From assembly GCF_000151315.2 (NCBI RefSeq), contig NW_011887303.1:953503-1017502 (forward strand): a stretch of DNA of 64,000 bases, given 5' to 3'. Every line of letters starts with the position of its first letter. Within the stretch, counting starts at the first letter, position 1. The translations under genes and the position numbers were made by a program. This DNA is from Capsaspora owczarzaki ATCC 30864 (lineage: Eukaryota > Opisthokonta > Filasterea). Under the pieces are notes generated by a model that was given only the letters and a program-made list of their open reading frames with translations, searched no databases and had not been told where the DNA came from. Positions 47,888 to 61,348 of this stretch are shown piece by piece.

Positions 47888-50800
47888 ATGGCAGCCGAGT
47901 CATCGTCATCGTCATCGTCATCGTCTTCGTCCGCGCTGGGTGGGCCGCAGCAGTTAAACCGGCCGCTGTCCGCACTCTCGCCCGCAAACAACGGACTGGG
48001 CGACATTCTGGTCCCGCCGTCGCCGACAGCAACAGCAACAGCAACAGCAACGCCCGGCATTGACGACGAGCAACTCACAGAGCTGTACATGACGTCGTTC
48101 GGCATCACGCGCGACGAGGCCAGCCGCATCCTGCTCCTGCGGCGGAAGCTCGTCCAGAAGGGCTTCCTGTCATCCACTGCTGCTGCTACTCCAGCTGCTT
48201 CCGACCACCAAGCAACCCAACCTCAAGCGGCCACCACAAGCAGCAGCCACAACTCAAACGTCCTCAATGACGAAACAGTCCTCCTCGCAAAGTTCCTGTT
48301 TGCCCGCGAGTTTAACGTCGAAAAGGCGCTCGCGCTGTACACGGTCTACATGAACCACTTTGGCATCACCCAGCGGTTTGCCGTCGATGTCATGGACTCG
48401 CTGAGGGACGGCACGCTGTACCTCCCTGGATCGCGCGACAAGGACAATGCTGCCGTGCTCGTCGTCGCTGCCAAACTGCAGGAAATGAGCTTCCCGTCGT
48501 CGCCGGCGTTCTCGGCCAGCTCGTCGTCCAACTTGTCGGCCATTCTGGACTTGGCATCGTATCTGCTGGACATTGCCACGACAGACACACTCACCCAGCG
48601 CAACGGCATTGTGGTGGTGGTCGATCTCTCGCGCGCCAGCTGGAAGCAGTTTGATGCCTCGCTGCAGTCGCAGTTGTTTGGCTTGATGGACGAAAAGTAC
48701 CCCGTGCGCCTGCGCCGCATCTACCTCGTCAACGCTCCGTGGTGGCTGTCCATGGCCATGAAGACGTACAAGGCTGTCATGTCTGCGCCCTTGGCCGCCA
48801 AGCTCGAGGTGGTCGACAACAACGCCTCGCTCGCCAAAATCATCCCGCCCACCAGTCTGCCGAGCGACTTTGGCGGAAGCCTGCCTTACAACCACGAGGC
48901 ATTCGTCGACCAGCGCGTGCAAGCCGAGACAGATCTTCTTGCGGCGGCACGACGCGAAGGATACGTCTACCAGCTCGTGCCCACGTCCGACGAAAGCGAG
49001 GAAATGTTCAAGCGCCAGCTGTCCGAGCGTCGCCACTTCCACGAGCAAATTGCTCGCTTCTCGACGGTGTTTGACGATGATGTCGATGATCCGTTCGAGC
49101 AAATGCAAGCCCACGCAGGGGACGACAGCACAAGCGGTAGCAGCACGCCTGGATCGCCGCCGCAGATGCGCACCATTGCACAGCTGCCGGCTTCCATGTC
49201 GACATCCCTTCATTCAGTGTATTCGCTGACTCCGTCCATGTCCAGCGAGTCCCAGACCTCGGCAGCTGCTGCTGTCAAGTGGGTGCGTCGCTACTTTGTC
49301 ACGCGCGTCAAAGAAATGATCATTACCGTCTATCGCACGGCCGATGATGCCGCTGCGCTCGAAACGATTGATTTGCACAAGTGCTCTGACATTGTGGTGG
49401 ACGAGCGAACGGTCAAACTCTTGCAAGAGCAATCGGCAAACAACACCGTGTCCTCGACCTCATCGCCCGCCGCTGGTGGTGGTGGTGGTGGTGCGTCCGC
49501 CAACCGCCTGAGCACGCTGAGCACCAAAAAGAGCGACCAGACGGTGACGGCGCTTGGTCGTGGTGCGTTTGTGAGCGCCCTGGATTCGCCCGAAGCGCAA
49601 AACTCGCACGCCTATTTCGGTTTCCACATCCTTGGCATTGACGGTACCAAATGGTCCATCCGTCTCGAAGGTGCTCGAGAGTTTGAAGGCTGGATGGCGT
49701 CTCTCCGCGGCAAGATGAATGTAAGCAGTGGGCATTCTGCCTTTATTTTGCTTTGGTAGTGTGCAGCGACTGATTGTTTTGTTTGTTTGTTTTTTGTTTG
49801 TTTGGTTTTTGTTTGTTTGGTTTTTGTTGTTTTTTTTTTGTTTTACAATGCAGATTGTTCGCGAAGAACGCCGCCGCCGTGAAGAGGAATTGGCGCGCCG
49901 TCAGAAGGAGGAGCGAGAGCTGAAGGAACGGCTCGAGAAGGCTCGTGAGGAGGAGCGCGCCCGACTTGCCCAGGAAGAGCAGGAGCTCCGCGAGCGCCAA
50001 GAACGCGAGGCTCGCGAGGAAGAAGAGCGAGCCCGCGAGGCTGTGCGATTGGCCCGCGAGGAGCGCATCCGCACCCTCCACCCCAAACGCACCAACATTG
50101 TGCAGGAACTTCTGGCGACCGAGCAATCCTACGTGAACAACCTTGTCATGGTGGTGGATGTAAGCGAACAGGAGTAGGTGCTGTGTTGATTGTTTCTTTT
50201 TTGTGTGTGTGTGCTCATGCCGTCGTACGACTCAGTTCTTCATCAAGCCGTTGCGAGCAACGATCGAGACTGGCAAGCCGCTGGTGACCAACGCCGATCT
50301 CAAGAAAATGTTCCCCGATTTGGAATCGATTGTTAACATCAACAAGCAGCTCCTGGCAGAGCTGGCCGAGCGTGTTGAGAACTGGTCGGCCGTTCAAAAG
50401 ATTGGCGACATCTTTTTGAAGATGGTACGCTTGCTGTTTCTGCCATGACACGGGTGTCAAGATGCTTGTTGATCCTTTTTATTTTGCTCACGCTACCCTC
50501 GCAACGCAGGCCGTTTACCTCAAGGTTTACACTGGCTTTGTCAGCAATTTCCCGATGGCCACCGAGTTGATATCGCGACTGACTGAAACTTCGGCTCCGT
50601 TCAAGGCCTTTTTGAAGGTAAGGCAATTCATCAAACGTGCTTTGTGTGTAGTGGTGTTGAATTTGATGGCATTCTTGTCGAGTGGTGTTAACGGGACTCG
50701 GCAAATTGTCTACTTGTCAGGAAACTGAATCAAGGCCTGAATGCAAACGCCTCGGTTTGCTCCAACACATGCTTACTCCGATTCAACGCATTCCTCGCTA

Positions 50801-51654
50801 CGTCTTGTTGCTTGAAGGTGGGTCTGCTCTTCCTTTTTTTTTTGAAATTCAGCTTCGGCAGCTTTCTCACTCATTGACGTGTTTTTTCCCGTCGAATAGA
50901 CCTTGCCAAGCGCACCGATCCAGAGCATGTTGACTACGCCGACATCACCGCTGCTGTCAAGCAAGTCAAAGAACTCGCCAACTTTATCAACGAGACCAAG
51001 CGTCAAGCAGAGTCCCGCGCAATGATGGTTGCCATCCAAAAAGACGTCAAACGCCTTCCCGAAGGATTTGTGAGTCGAGTGCTTTTGTTCTCGTTGTTCT
51101 TTTTGATCGTGCATCAAACTGTCGACTGTTGCTGACTTTGGGTTGGCGCAATAGGAGTTGCTGCAACCTCAACGACGCCTGATTTCCGACACCCATTTCA
51201 TCGAGCTGGAAATCCTCTCTGGGTCTCGCCAGTACACGCCCGGTCACACAATCATTGTTTATCTCTTCTCGGATTTGGCTCTGTTCGTTCAGCGCAAAAA
51301 GAAGAAGCAAGGAGTGTCGGATGGCTTCCGCGCCAAGTCTGCGCTGAGCGACATTCACGTCGTTCCGCTGCCCGATGTTGGTGGTGAGTGGTGACATTCA
51401 TTTGATTTGACGGATGAGATTTCGAATTGGCGTCCTCTATCCCGTTTGATGCTAACTTGACGTTGCAAAAAAAAAAAAATACTCGGCTGTCCGTTCTGCT
51501 TGTAGAAAACACCAACCTGATGCAGATCTCAGCCGGCGACCTTGTTGTCATTGCTCAGGCTACTAGCAAGCGAATTCGAGATGACTGGATTGCGCAGCTG
51601 AAAGACACACAACGATGCGAGTCTGCTCCTGCTGCCCCAAGCACTGCACAGTAA
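47888..51654 (+). CDS. Sec14-PH-coiled coil-DH-PH Rho guanine nucleotide exchange factor, 8 exons, 1026 aa
   Basis: Exons 47888-49720, 49854-50159, 50236-50424, 50510-50617, 50721-50817, 50900-51069, 51155-51383, 51506-51654. Order: poly-Ser N-terminus; CRAL-TRIO/Sec14 lipid-binding domain (about 105-340) with FLFAREFNVEKAL, VVVDLSRASW, RRIYLVNAPWW and LPSDFGG; a first PH domain (about 455-611; KWVRRYFVTRVKEMIITVY, closing with EFEGWMASLRG); Glu/Arg coiled coil (about 615-690); DH domain (about 690-890) starting IVQELLATEQSYVNNLVMVV, with CR3 MLTPIQRIPRYVLLLE; a second PH domain (about 900-1020), ending RIRDDWIAQLKD. Sec14 before DH-PH recalls Dbl/MCF2 and Trio, but spectrin repeats are replaced by a PH domain and a short charged coil. 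It should activate a Rho GTPase at a lipid-marked membrane. Start at 47888 is the first ATG with a plausible context; upstream in-frame sequence is T-run derived. Confidence 0.9.
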
Positions 51655-51829
51655 CCATTTGTGTTATCCTCGTTTGCTCTTTCCCCCCCCCCCTTCCTTT
51701 TTTTCTGTATGTAGTACTTTGAAAAGTAGCCGTGTTTGTATTTTTGTATTTCCCTCCTTTTTTATTTGTTCCTTGTTCAATACTAGTACCTTCAGTCAAG
51801 CCATTCTTCAATAGCATTCTCAGGTAGAA
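51655..51829. other. Short convergent spacer
   Basis: 175 nt between convergent 3' ends of the Sec14-GEF gene and the PARG gene. It contains a C9 run near 51685. The two 3' UTRs are likely to overlap. Confidence 0.5.
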
Positions 51830-54039
51830 TCACAGCTCTGCACGGAGTGCGCGAACGCCTTCAGCATCGAGGCGCGACCCAAATACATCCTCGAAGGGCA
51901 CCACATTGCCGCAAGGGTTGTGCGACAGACGCGAGTTCTTGTCGTCAAAAATGGCAAACGAGATGACGCGGAATCGATGCATGAAATCAAAGCGACGGTC
52001 GTTCAGCACCTCTTCAAAGAGACGCGCAATGTGATTGGGCGGGTTGCCAAATGCACCGCATCCCATCGCAGACAGGACGACCGAGTCGTGTCCAGCAGCG
52101 CACGAGACGGCGAGGATGGTTCGCATCTTTTGGCGCGTCTTTTCGGCAAACTTTTCAGTCAGCCGAGGCTCTGGGGTGGATGTTGAAGGGGCTTCCGCGC
52201 CTGCCTTGAGTTGCTTTTTGCTGGGACGAGCATTGACAAGGTCTGGGCGAGCGTACGCAGGGACGCCAATGAAAGCCATGGTCTGGGGCGCGGCCAAGAA
52301 TGGGTAGCCCTCTTGCTCAGTGCCACGCATCACAAATACCTCAGGGTTGTACACTCCGGCAAACTCGGGCAGCGGGAAGCGCCACGCACGCTCGCTGTCG
52401 TAAAACTCTGTGGCGCCAAGTTGAGCGTCAGTCGAATGGACGAACATGAATTCTAAAGTTGCGCCACAAACGTACCATTGTTGCCAAGAGATTGCACGTA
52501 ATTGGTTCGGCGGAAGAGATTTTCTTCCTGAGCACCAGCACCAGTAGAGTAGCCTGGGCGTGGTCGAGAGAAGGACAGACGTGAGTGAATACTCGTTGCC
52601 CAAAATCAAAACCAACCCACCACCACTTCATTGCCCGAAAACACCCTTTCCCAAAACAAAAGAAACAGCGCAGCAGTAGTACTCACCGCCTCCCGGTCGC
52701 TTGTGCGATGCCATGTTCAAGACAACAGGATTGAGGTGGAGGTCGTTCTTCAGCTGCAGCCCGAGCTCGAGGCAGTCGCCGCCGTAGACAAAGCATTTGG
52801 CAGGCCTCTCAAACTTGCCAGCAGGACGGCCCACAGTGAAGATGCCGCGGGGCGCCGAGCGATTGTTCTTCTCAAAGTACGGCACAGCACCGCGCTTGGA
52901 CCTGTCCGCGGGCTCGTCGTCGGCATCCAGGTTCAAGGCATTGGCAGCCACGGCGACAGCCTCAACTTCGGATGCCGCCTTCAATGCAGCATCCTGGATG
53001 TCTGTCGTCCCAGTTGCCAGCAAGTTGGCAATCTCCTGCGAGGTTCGGATGTCAAAGTACGCGGTGGCGCGCGCTTGAGCCTGAATTCGCTCCACAGCCG
53101 TCAGAGTGGATCTGGACGCAGGTACAGAGGTTGGCTTGAACGCCGCAAGCGGGTGCGCCACAGCTGGCGAGGTACTCGCGGCGCCATCACTTGAAGTCGC
53201 AGTGTTCAGATCCAAACCCGGCAACTGAACAAAGTCGCCGTTCGGAAGACGGTATTCTTGTGTTGAGCACGCTTGGAGTGTTTCACGCATCACGTAGACG
53301 CTGTCAAGTCAGAACCAGACAACGGAAAACACTTTGAATCAGAAGAAGAGCGACCTTTGCTTTGTTGCGAAGGGTTGAGCTCTGCTCCTGACGGAACAAC
53401 ACAACGGCAAGTTGCTGATCTCTTGTCTCGGCACCATCGCGTTTGTCGTCGTGTGGGCAATCAGCAAAATCAAAATGGCGACCTGATTGAAAATTGTTGC
53501 GCAACGCGGTTTGGCTTGTCTGGCGTGATGTGCACCATGTTACATCACCAAATCTCCCAAATCTGAGACAGACAAATTTGGGTTTATTCGTTCACTCATC
53601 CCCAAGTCCTCCACCCCCCCCCCATTAAGACCACGGCACACACTGAGATAGACTACCAGTCGTCTCAAGTATTGGATGGTGTGCTTTGTGCATACCGGAG
53701 ATCGCGCAGGGCGTCCTTGCGAGTCGCCGAGTGGTACTCAAACCAGGCACGGAAGGCGACCGGGTTGAATGGACGCGCCATCAGCGGAGCATCCGTCAGC
53801 CCAATATCAGCATAGTGCCTGTCGAGCTGGGCGTTGGTGCGCGGCGGCTCAGGCTTGGGTGCGCGCGCGAAATTCGGATTGTAAGCACCGCTGGTTGCCG
53901 CCGACGATGACGCGCCTCGACTGGATGACGCGCTCATGATGGAGTGATGATAATAATATCGGAGGAGTAGATTCTGGTTCAAGTGGACAAAGTATGAGTG
54001 CTGCGATGCGACACGCAATAGCGTTGAACGAAATGCCAT
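51830..54039 (-). CDS. Microbial-type poly(ADP-ribose) glycohydrolase (TIGR02452/DUF2263 family), 4 exons, 518 or 552 aa
   Basis: Exons 54039 (or 53937)-53696, 53300-52687, 52553-52476, 52452-51830. The family is a macrodomain-fold hydrolase that removes ADP-ribose chains. The catalytic signature GGG-x3-GAxAQEE appears as PGGG, then YSTGAGAQEENLFRR, formed across the exon 2/exon 3 junction (about residues 283-302 of the short form). LNPVVLNMASHKRPGGG before it and VLSAMGCGAFGNPPNHIARL after it match the fold's phosphate-binding loops. Two in-frame ATGs compete. The inner one (53937) begins MSASSSRGASS. The outer one (54039) adds 34 residues (MAFRSTLLRVASQHSYF onward) with three Arg, no acidic residue and Leu/Tyr-rich patches, which looks like a mitochondrial presequence. 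The 395-nt intron 1 contains a C9 run. A mid-protein Ala-rich linker is unusual but open. Confidence 0.82.
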
Positions 54040-54280
54040 ACAAAACAACGACTGAGATTGGAGATTGGAGATTTGGATTGGGTGATGTAACAAGTATTTG
54101 AATGCCAAGAGATCACAAGGTCGGGGGAGGGAAAGCAAAATAGTGCTGAAGTATGCAAAAAATATGGAATTATGAAAGAAACAAAGGAAACCGACCGCTT
54201 CAAGGGAAGGGAGGGACAGAGAGGGGGGGCGGGCAGGACAAAACACTGACAACCAAACGAACCGACTGTACTGTATTCTA

Positions 54281-55842
54281 CTACATCAATTGACACCCAC
54301 TGATGATGCACTGAGCAAGAGCTGCAGACAATGCATCCATATCGAGCCACTTGAGGGCAGCCGTAATCCGGTCGGGACCGTTCGGTGTTGGGGTGGTGAA
54401 GCCAGTGTCGGTGACTTGCAGCGTGACTTGGTCGTACTCCATATAGCGTTCGGGTGTGGCCGAGATGAGCATGACCGTGGCAATCACATCGTACAAGACC
54501 GACGAGCGAACAGCCGGGTCTAGAACAAGGTGTGAATTGGGGAGATGTTTCGAGCCAAAATTTGAGTCAAAGGTCACCGACTAACGAGCAGCAAAAGGCA
54601 AAAAACAACCAGCAACAAGACAAAGTTGCTCGCTGGGTGCCGGTCTTACCACATGGCTTGGGCCCCTCGGTGTTGGCCCACGGACAGAGCGGAAGCCAGA
54701 TCTTGTACATTTCCAGGACGGTGGAGATGAGACGAGACCCGTTGGCTGCGCTGAGAAGTTGCTGATAGAAGATGCCATCCAGTTGGTACAGGCCGGAGGT
54801 GTCGAGCGGCGCAGTGAAGAGCGACCAGATGGGCAGACTGGCGGAATGGTTGATGCTGGCAAAGCTGTACACGAGCTGGGACGACGCCGGGTCATCTCGA
54901 ACATTGTATTCGTTGGTTGGGACCAAGGAGTCGTTGTATCCGCGGTAGATGCTGCCACTCATAGCAAACGCGCGAGACACACGCTGGAGCGCGGCAGGGA
55001 AGCGTCGCTCGGCCTCGGCCATGTTGTTGCAGGGCGCAAGCAAGAGCATGACCACGGGGTTTTCGACTTCAGCGGCGAGGATGATGTCGTTCATTGCTGT
55101 CACAGGTAAAGTCAGATGATGGTGAGAGGTCGTTCACAACCCGGCAGAGAAGTACACAACTCCGGCGTAAATACTTTGGTCCTCACCTTGAACACCGTCG
55201 TAGTAAATCTTGCCAGGGTACGAGTCAAGGCTGTAGTTTGCAGCCCAGCCTTGCAGCTCGACCGTCATGTTGTCGTACTGCGTTCTGAGACAAGCAGCGA
55301 AACGAAATCAGCCTCGCCTTCATTCTCAGAGGATGCGAATTCTCATGGAGCAGGGGTCCTTGATGATAAGCTTACCCAATGCCAATGGGAATGTCAGTGC
55401 GGTTGATGCGAGTGAGGAACTGCGCTGCAATCTGAGCGCGAACGGGCGTGTTGTGGGTCGCGACGAGTACGAGGCGGACGTCGATGACTGGCGACGCGAG
55501 TGCGACTGCAATGGCCCACGTATCGTCCATATCTGTGCCTGTGACGTCGTTTTGCAAGAATGCGAGTGCGTCCGTCGTGAGTATGATCAAGTTGATCAAA
55601 ACAAGGTTTGATGGGTTTGATGTGCGGTTTCGCTGTGGCAGGAGCGGCAATTGCAGTGGTTTACCAATGTCAGTGTCGATGATGACCGGCGTGCGTCGGC
55701 TTGGCGCAGTCAGAGGAGCAGCAGCAACAGAAGAAGAAGAAGGGTCCACTGCGTCCATGGCGAGTGCGGACGGGAGCGAGTGAGCGAGGAGGGTGGTCGC
55801 CGCTGCCATGAGGATGACCACCAAGAGTGACTGAGTTCGCAT
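54281..55842 (-). CDS. Secreted inosine-uridine-type nucleoside hydrolase, 5 exons, 374 aa
   Basis: Exons 55842-55665, 55538-55376, 55284-55187, 55096-54650, 54519-54281. The family splits the N-glycosidic bond of nucleosides using a Ca2+ held by an Asp cluster. The cluster VIIDTDIGTDMDDTWAIAVA spans D56, D58, D62, D64 and D65 and is assembled across the first intron. Further family features: NMTVELQG, a conserved N/M-rich block (LLAPCNNMAEAERRF), and a late Asp in MDALSAAL. The N-terminus MRTQSLLVVILMAAATTLLA is a clear signal peptide, cleaved near residue 28, so the enzyme is probably secreted or vacuolar, suited to nucleoside salvage from food. Substrate preference cannot be read from sequence. 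The following Ser/Ala linker is low complexity. Confidence 0.88.
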
Positions 55843-56065
55843 GACTGGTCAATCGAGCTCAGAGCTCAGCGGAAAGGAAGACTGAGCAGGAGAACTCGAA
55901 AATGGAAATCGGATAGGACGAGATCGAGTGAGCAGATCATCACCATCATCAACATCACAACAGTGACACACCCGAGCGGGAGGATTGCCAGAGACTAAGC
56001 GCTTCAGCTTTGGTCAGCCTCCGCCTGTTTCAGCAGCCAATCCAGCTTATGCTCCTGTCGGAATA
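55843..56065. promoter_or_regulatory. Upstream region of the nucleoside hydrolase gene
   Basis: 223 nt between the hydrolase start and the left end of the Tc1-type element. It contains ATCATCACC repeats. If the element inserted here, it split an intergenic region and may have displaced distal promoter elements. Confidence 0.4.
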
Positions 56066-57598
56066 CAGTCGCGCCTGCACAAATCCGCCCTCCATCCCTC
56101 CTTCGCGTGTTTGCGCGCGAGCCTATTGCCTAATATATATTGCTCTCAGTAGTTCCTACTCGATTACCAAGTTTGTCCACAATTTGAAAATTCAAACCAG
56201 TCGTTTCTCATAAAATGGCTCAAGCCGTGATTTTGGCGGGAAACGACTTTAAACGGTTTTCTCAGAGCGGTGCCGCCGTGCATGTCCCCGCCGCCCGCGT
56301 TCCACTCCGGTGCACTCTTTTTGCATCCCAGATATGCGTCCACAAGGGAAGACGGCGGAAAACAAGCAGCTGCAGCTCGTGCATCGGCGTCAAGCTGTGC
56401 TCAATCTTCGCGCTCAGAAGGTTCCTGTCAAGCAGATAGCCACTCAAACTGGCCTGTCTTTGCGTGGAATTTACCACATTATTGATAGATACCCCGATGG
56501 TATCGCGGCAGCTGATGCACGTCGCCCTGGGCGCCCCAACGTGCTGACCGACCGAGATTCCCGCCAACTCCGCCACCTTGTCTCGAGCACCCCAGCCATT
56601 TCAGCCAAGACTGCCGCTTCGATCTTACCTGCGAGAAATGGCCGACACCCGGGTACCTCAACCATCAAGCGGGCACTGCACGAAATGGAGTTTGTGAATA
56701 CTTTGCGGGCGTTGAAGCCCAGGCTGAACAAAAAGAACGCTGCCGAACGACTCGCCTGGTGCACTGACCATCGCAGCTTTACTGTGGCTGACTGGCGCAA
56801 GGTCGTGTTCTCCAGCGAAGCACACATGAGGCTGCATGCCTCTACTCCGCGTGGCCGGGTGTGGCGGAAGAAGGGCGCGCCGCTGACCCGCGACATGGTC
56901 AAAGAGACGGTCCAACATGGAGGAACTGAAATTTACCTCTGGGGTGCTATCTCGTCGCGCGGGCCCCTTCCTCTGGTGCCGCTCGATGAGGCTCTCACCG
57001 GCAAGCAGTACGCGCAGATGCTAGACAAGAACCTGCTGCCTGGTATGAACCGGTTGAAGATGGGAGGCACGTTCATCTTCATGCAAGACAATGCGGCGGT
57101 GCATACCAGCAAGCCGGCGATTGACTACTTGGAGGACGCCGATATCAAAGTTTTGAATTGGCCGCCCTACAGCCCCGACCTCAACCCCATCGAGAACCTG
57201 TGGGCTGAGATCCAGAAGGGAGTACTGAGTGAATTTCATCCGCAGAACAAGCAGCAGCTGTGGGAGGCGATCGAAAAGTGGACGGAAAAACATGTCACGC
57301 CACAGTACTGCCGGGCCTTGATTGATTCGATGCCGAAACGGATTGAAGAGTGCCTCAGCGCGAAGGGTTGGTACACCAAGTACTAAGGTTGAATTGCAGC
57401 GGGAAGTGTCACTTGTGACAACACTTGTTGTGAAATTTCGTGATTTTGCCCTCTCTCATCCAACCCCTTCGGCTGTTTCCTCCGCCCTATGTTGGTTTGT
57501 GATGAGTACTGTTGTTGAAATGTATTAAATGCCACGCGAAACATTGGATCACACTTCTTCCGAAAATCGCCAATGTGCCTTTTTTTTGGGCGCGACTG
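56066..57598 (+). mobile_element. Tc1/mariner-type DNA transposon with candidate 10-bp terminal inverted repeats
   Basis: CAGTCGCGCC at 56066-56075 is preceded by TA, and its exact reverse complement GGCGCGACTG lies at 57589-57598, on either side of a single transposase gene. Many Tc1 elements start with CAGT and duplicate TA. The 3' flank reads CA, so the target duplication is imperfect or mutated. The implied 1533-bp length is normal for Tc1. Similarity between the ends stops after 10 bp, so the boundaries are provisional. It lies between the nucleoside hydrolase and LIM genes and does not interrupt a gene. Confidence 0.6.
56334..57386 (+). CDS. Tc1/mariner transposase, DD34E type with first Asp replaced, 350 aa
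   Basis: Uninterrupted frame from ATG 56334. The N-terminal helix-turn-helix pair contains LRAQKVPVKQIATQTGLSLR and then a GRP-like hook (ARRPGRPNVL). The catalytic core contains QDNAAVHTSK (second Asp) and NPIENLWAEIQK (Glu), spaced 34 residues apart as in the Tc1 DD34E clade, with WPPYSPDLNPIENLW fully conserved. At the first catalytic position, where Tc1 usually reads SDE, this copy has VVFSSEAHM, with Ser in place of Asp (codon AGC). The open frame is full length (Tc1 about 340 aa), so the copy is young or selected, yet probably not active with a Ser there. A CAG just before the ATG could be a splice acceptor from an upstream short frame (ATG 56215), but nothing recognisable is gained. 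Confidence 0.93.
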   Translation: MRPQGKTAENKQLQLVHRRQAVLNLRAQKVPVKQIATQTGLSLRGIYHIIDRYPDGIAAADARRPGRPNVLTDRDSRQLRHLVSSTPAISAKTAASILPARNGRHPGTSTIKRALHEMEFVNTLRALKPRLNKKNAAERLAWCTDHRSFTVADWRKVVFSSEAHMRLHASTPRGRVWRKKGAPLTRDMVKETVQHGGTEIYLWGAISSRGPLPLVPLDEALTGKQYAQMLDKNLLPGMNRLKMGGTFIFMQDNAAVHTSKPAIDYLEDADIKVLNWPPYSPDLNPIENLWAEIQKGVLSEFHPQNKQQLWEAIEKWTEKHVTPQYCRALIDSMPKRIEECLSAKGWYTKY

Positions 57599-58690
57599 CA
57601 GTTCTCGAGTGTTTCATCGTCCTCTTCCGCAACTCTTCACTTTCACTTCTCTCTCTCTCTCTCTTTCTTTCTCATTGAAACTCTTTTTCACATGCATATC
57701 ACTTGGTTTTTTTTAGTTGTTTTTTGATTATGATTAAGTTCAGTCTGTTTTTTCAATTGTTTCTCATCGACTGATTTTATTTTCGTGTAAGTTTTTTTTT
57801 ATGTTCGTTTCGTTGGCAACTCGAACTTTTTTTTTCTTTTTTTTTTTTTTTTTTTTTTTCTCCTTCTTTTCTTTTCTTTCGTTCTTTTCGTTCTTTCTTT
57901 GCAGTGTTTTGCATTGCATTGCATTGTGCTGATGATGATGATGAAGCGATGATGCTGATGAAGCGATGAGCCGTTCGAAGCAGCGAATGATGATGAAGAA
58001 GCGAGCGAGAATGCCCAAATCGAGGTGGAGAGTGATAAAAGTGCGACGAACTGAGTCATGAAGCATGTCTGGGCCCAGATGGAAGTCCCCCCTCGCTTGT
58101 TGCTGGGAACTGTGAGAGACAGAGAGAGGGAGAGACAGAGAGAGAGGGGGGGAATGGGGCGGTGTGCATTGTGCTTGCAATGCGCAATGGCAGGGGGATT
58201 TTTTATCAATTTCAGGGTCCGACTGCTGTTCGCTCGCGCTCCTCTTCTCACTGTTCACTCCCTCGCTGTTCACTCACTCAATCACTCACTCACGCTAGTA
58301 CTCACTCAGCACTCTGCGCCGTGGTGTTGCAAACAGTCGCAGCGTCCCAACCTTGCACACTCTTTACACTGCTTGTTTCTCATCTCTCTCTCTCAAATCG
58401 ATGACACGTCGCACAACGCAACCTCCCCCTCCCTATCATCATGATACACGACGATGCTCACTCTCTATCGGTTGTTGTGTGGCTGTTTGAGACAGGGATT
58501 CAAAAGTTCTCAAAAGTCGCTGAAACCCGGCGACGCAAGACTTCTCAGACGCTCATTGACACCAAAAGCAGCAGCATCCAAGTTGCTCAGCAACGAGTTT
58601 GGTTGCATCGGAAAGTGAATCTCCAACAAGAACTCCTCAAGCACGATTCTGTTTGCTCTGAAACAACTCAAAACATCCCACTGAAACCCG
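57599..58690. other. Spacer between the transposon and the LIM gene
   Basis: About 1.1 kb with T runs (57839-57860), GATGATGAAGCGATGA repeats near 57930-57995, GAGAGAGG and CTCACTCA repeats (58100-58300). A frame from 58441 to 58698 (MIHDDAHSLSVVV) overlaps the LIM start and is more likely 5' UTR. No gene is supported. Confidence 0.5.
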
Positions 58691-61010
<2,320 letters not shown>

Positions 61011-61348
61011 TGGACTTTGGAGCGAGCTCAAGTTTTGGGCTGTGATTGCCGTTTGCTGTTGTTTTTCGCTTGGGTCGCTTCCCATCCGAGGCGGCGTCAT
61101 GTTCGTTGTTCTCTCGTTGTTGTTGTTTCTGTTCTCGTTATTGTTTTGATTTTGTTTTTGTGATACTGGTGTTGTGATGTAGATCTTCGATGAATGGTCT
61201 ACCAAAAAGAGTTTTGCTGTTGTGATTGACTGGCACGTTCAATGCATTGATATTCCGTGTTTCCCCCGTTTTCTTCCTTTTGAATTACCGTTTATTTCGA
61301 TATTGAGAGCTCACTCTTTTTCACTCTTATTCTTTAATCTCGTTCAAC
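61011..61348. other. Spacer between LIM and HPGD-like genes
   Basis: 338 nt with tandem transcription on both sides. It holds the LIM 3' UTR and a short promoter. No repeat or gene seen. Confidence 0.5.
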
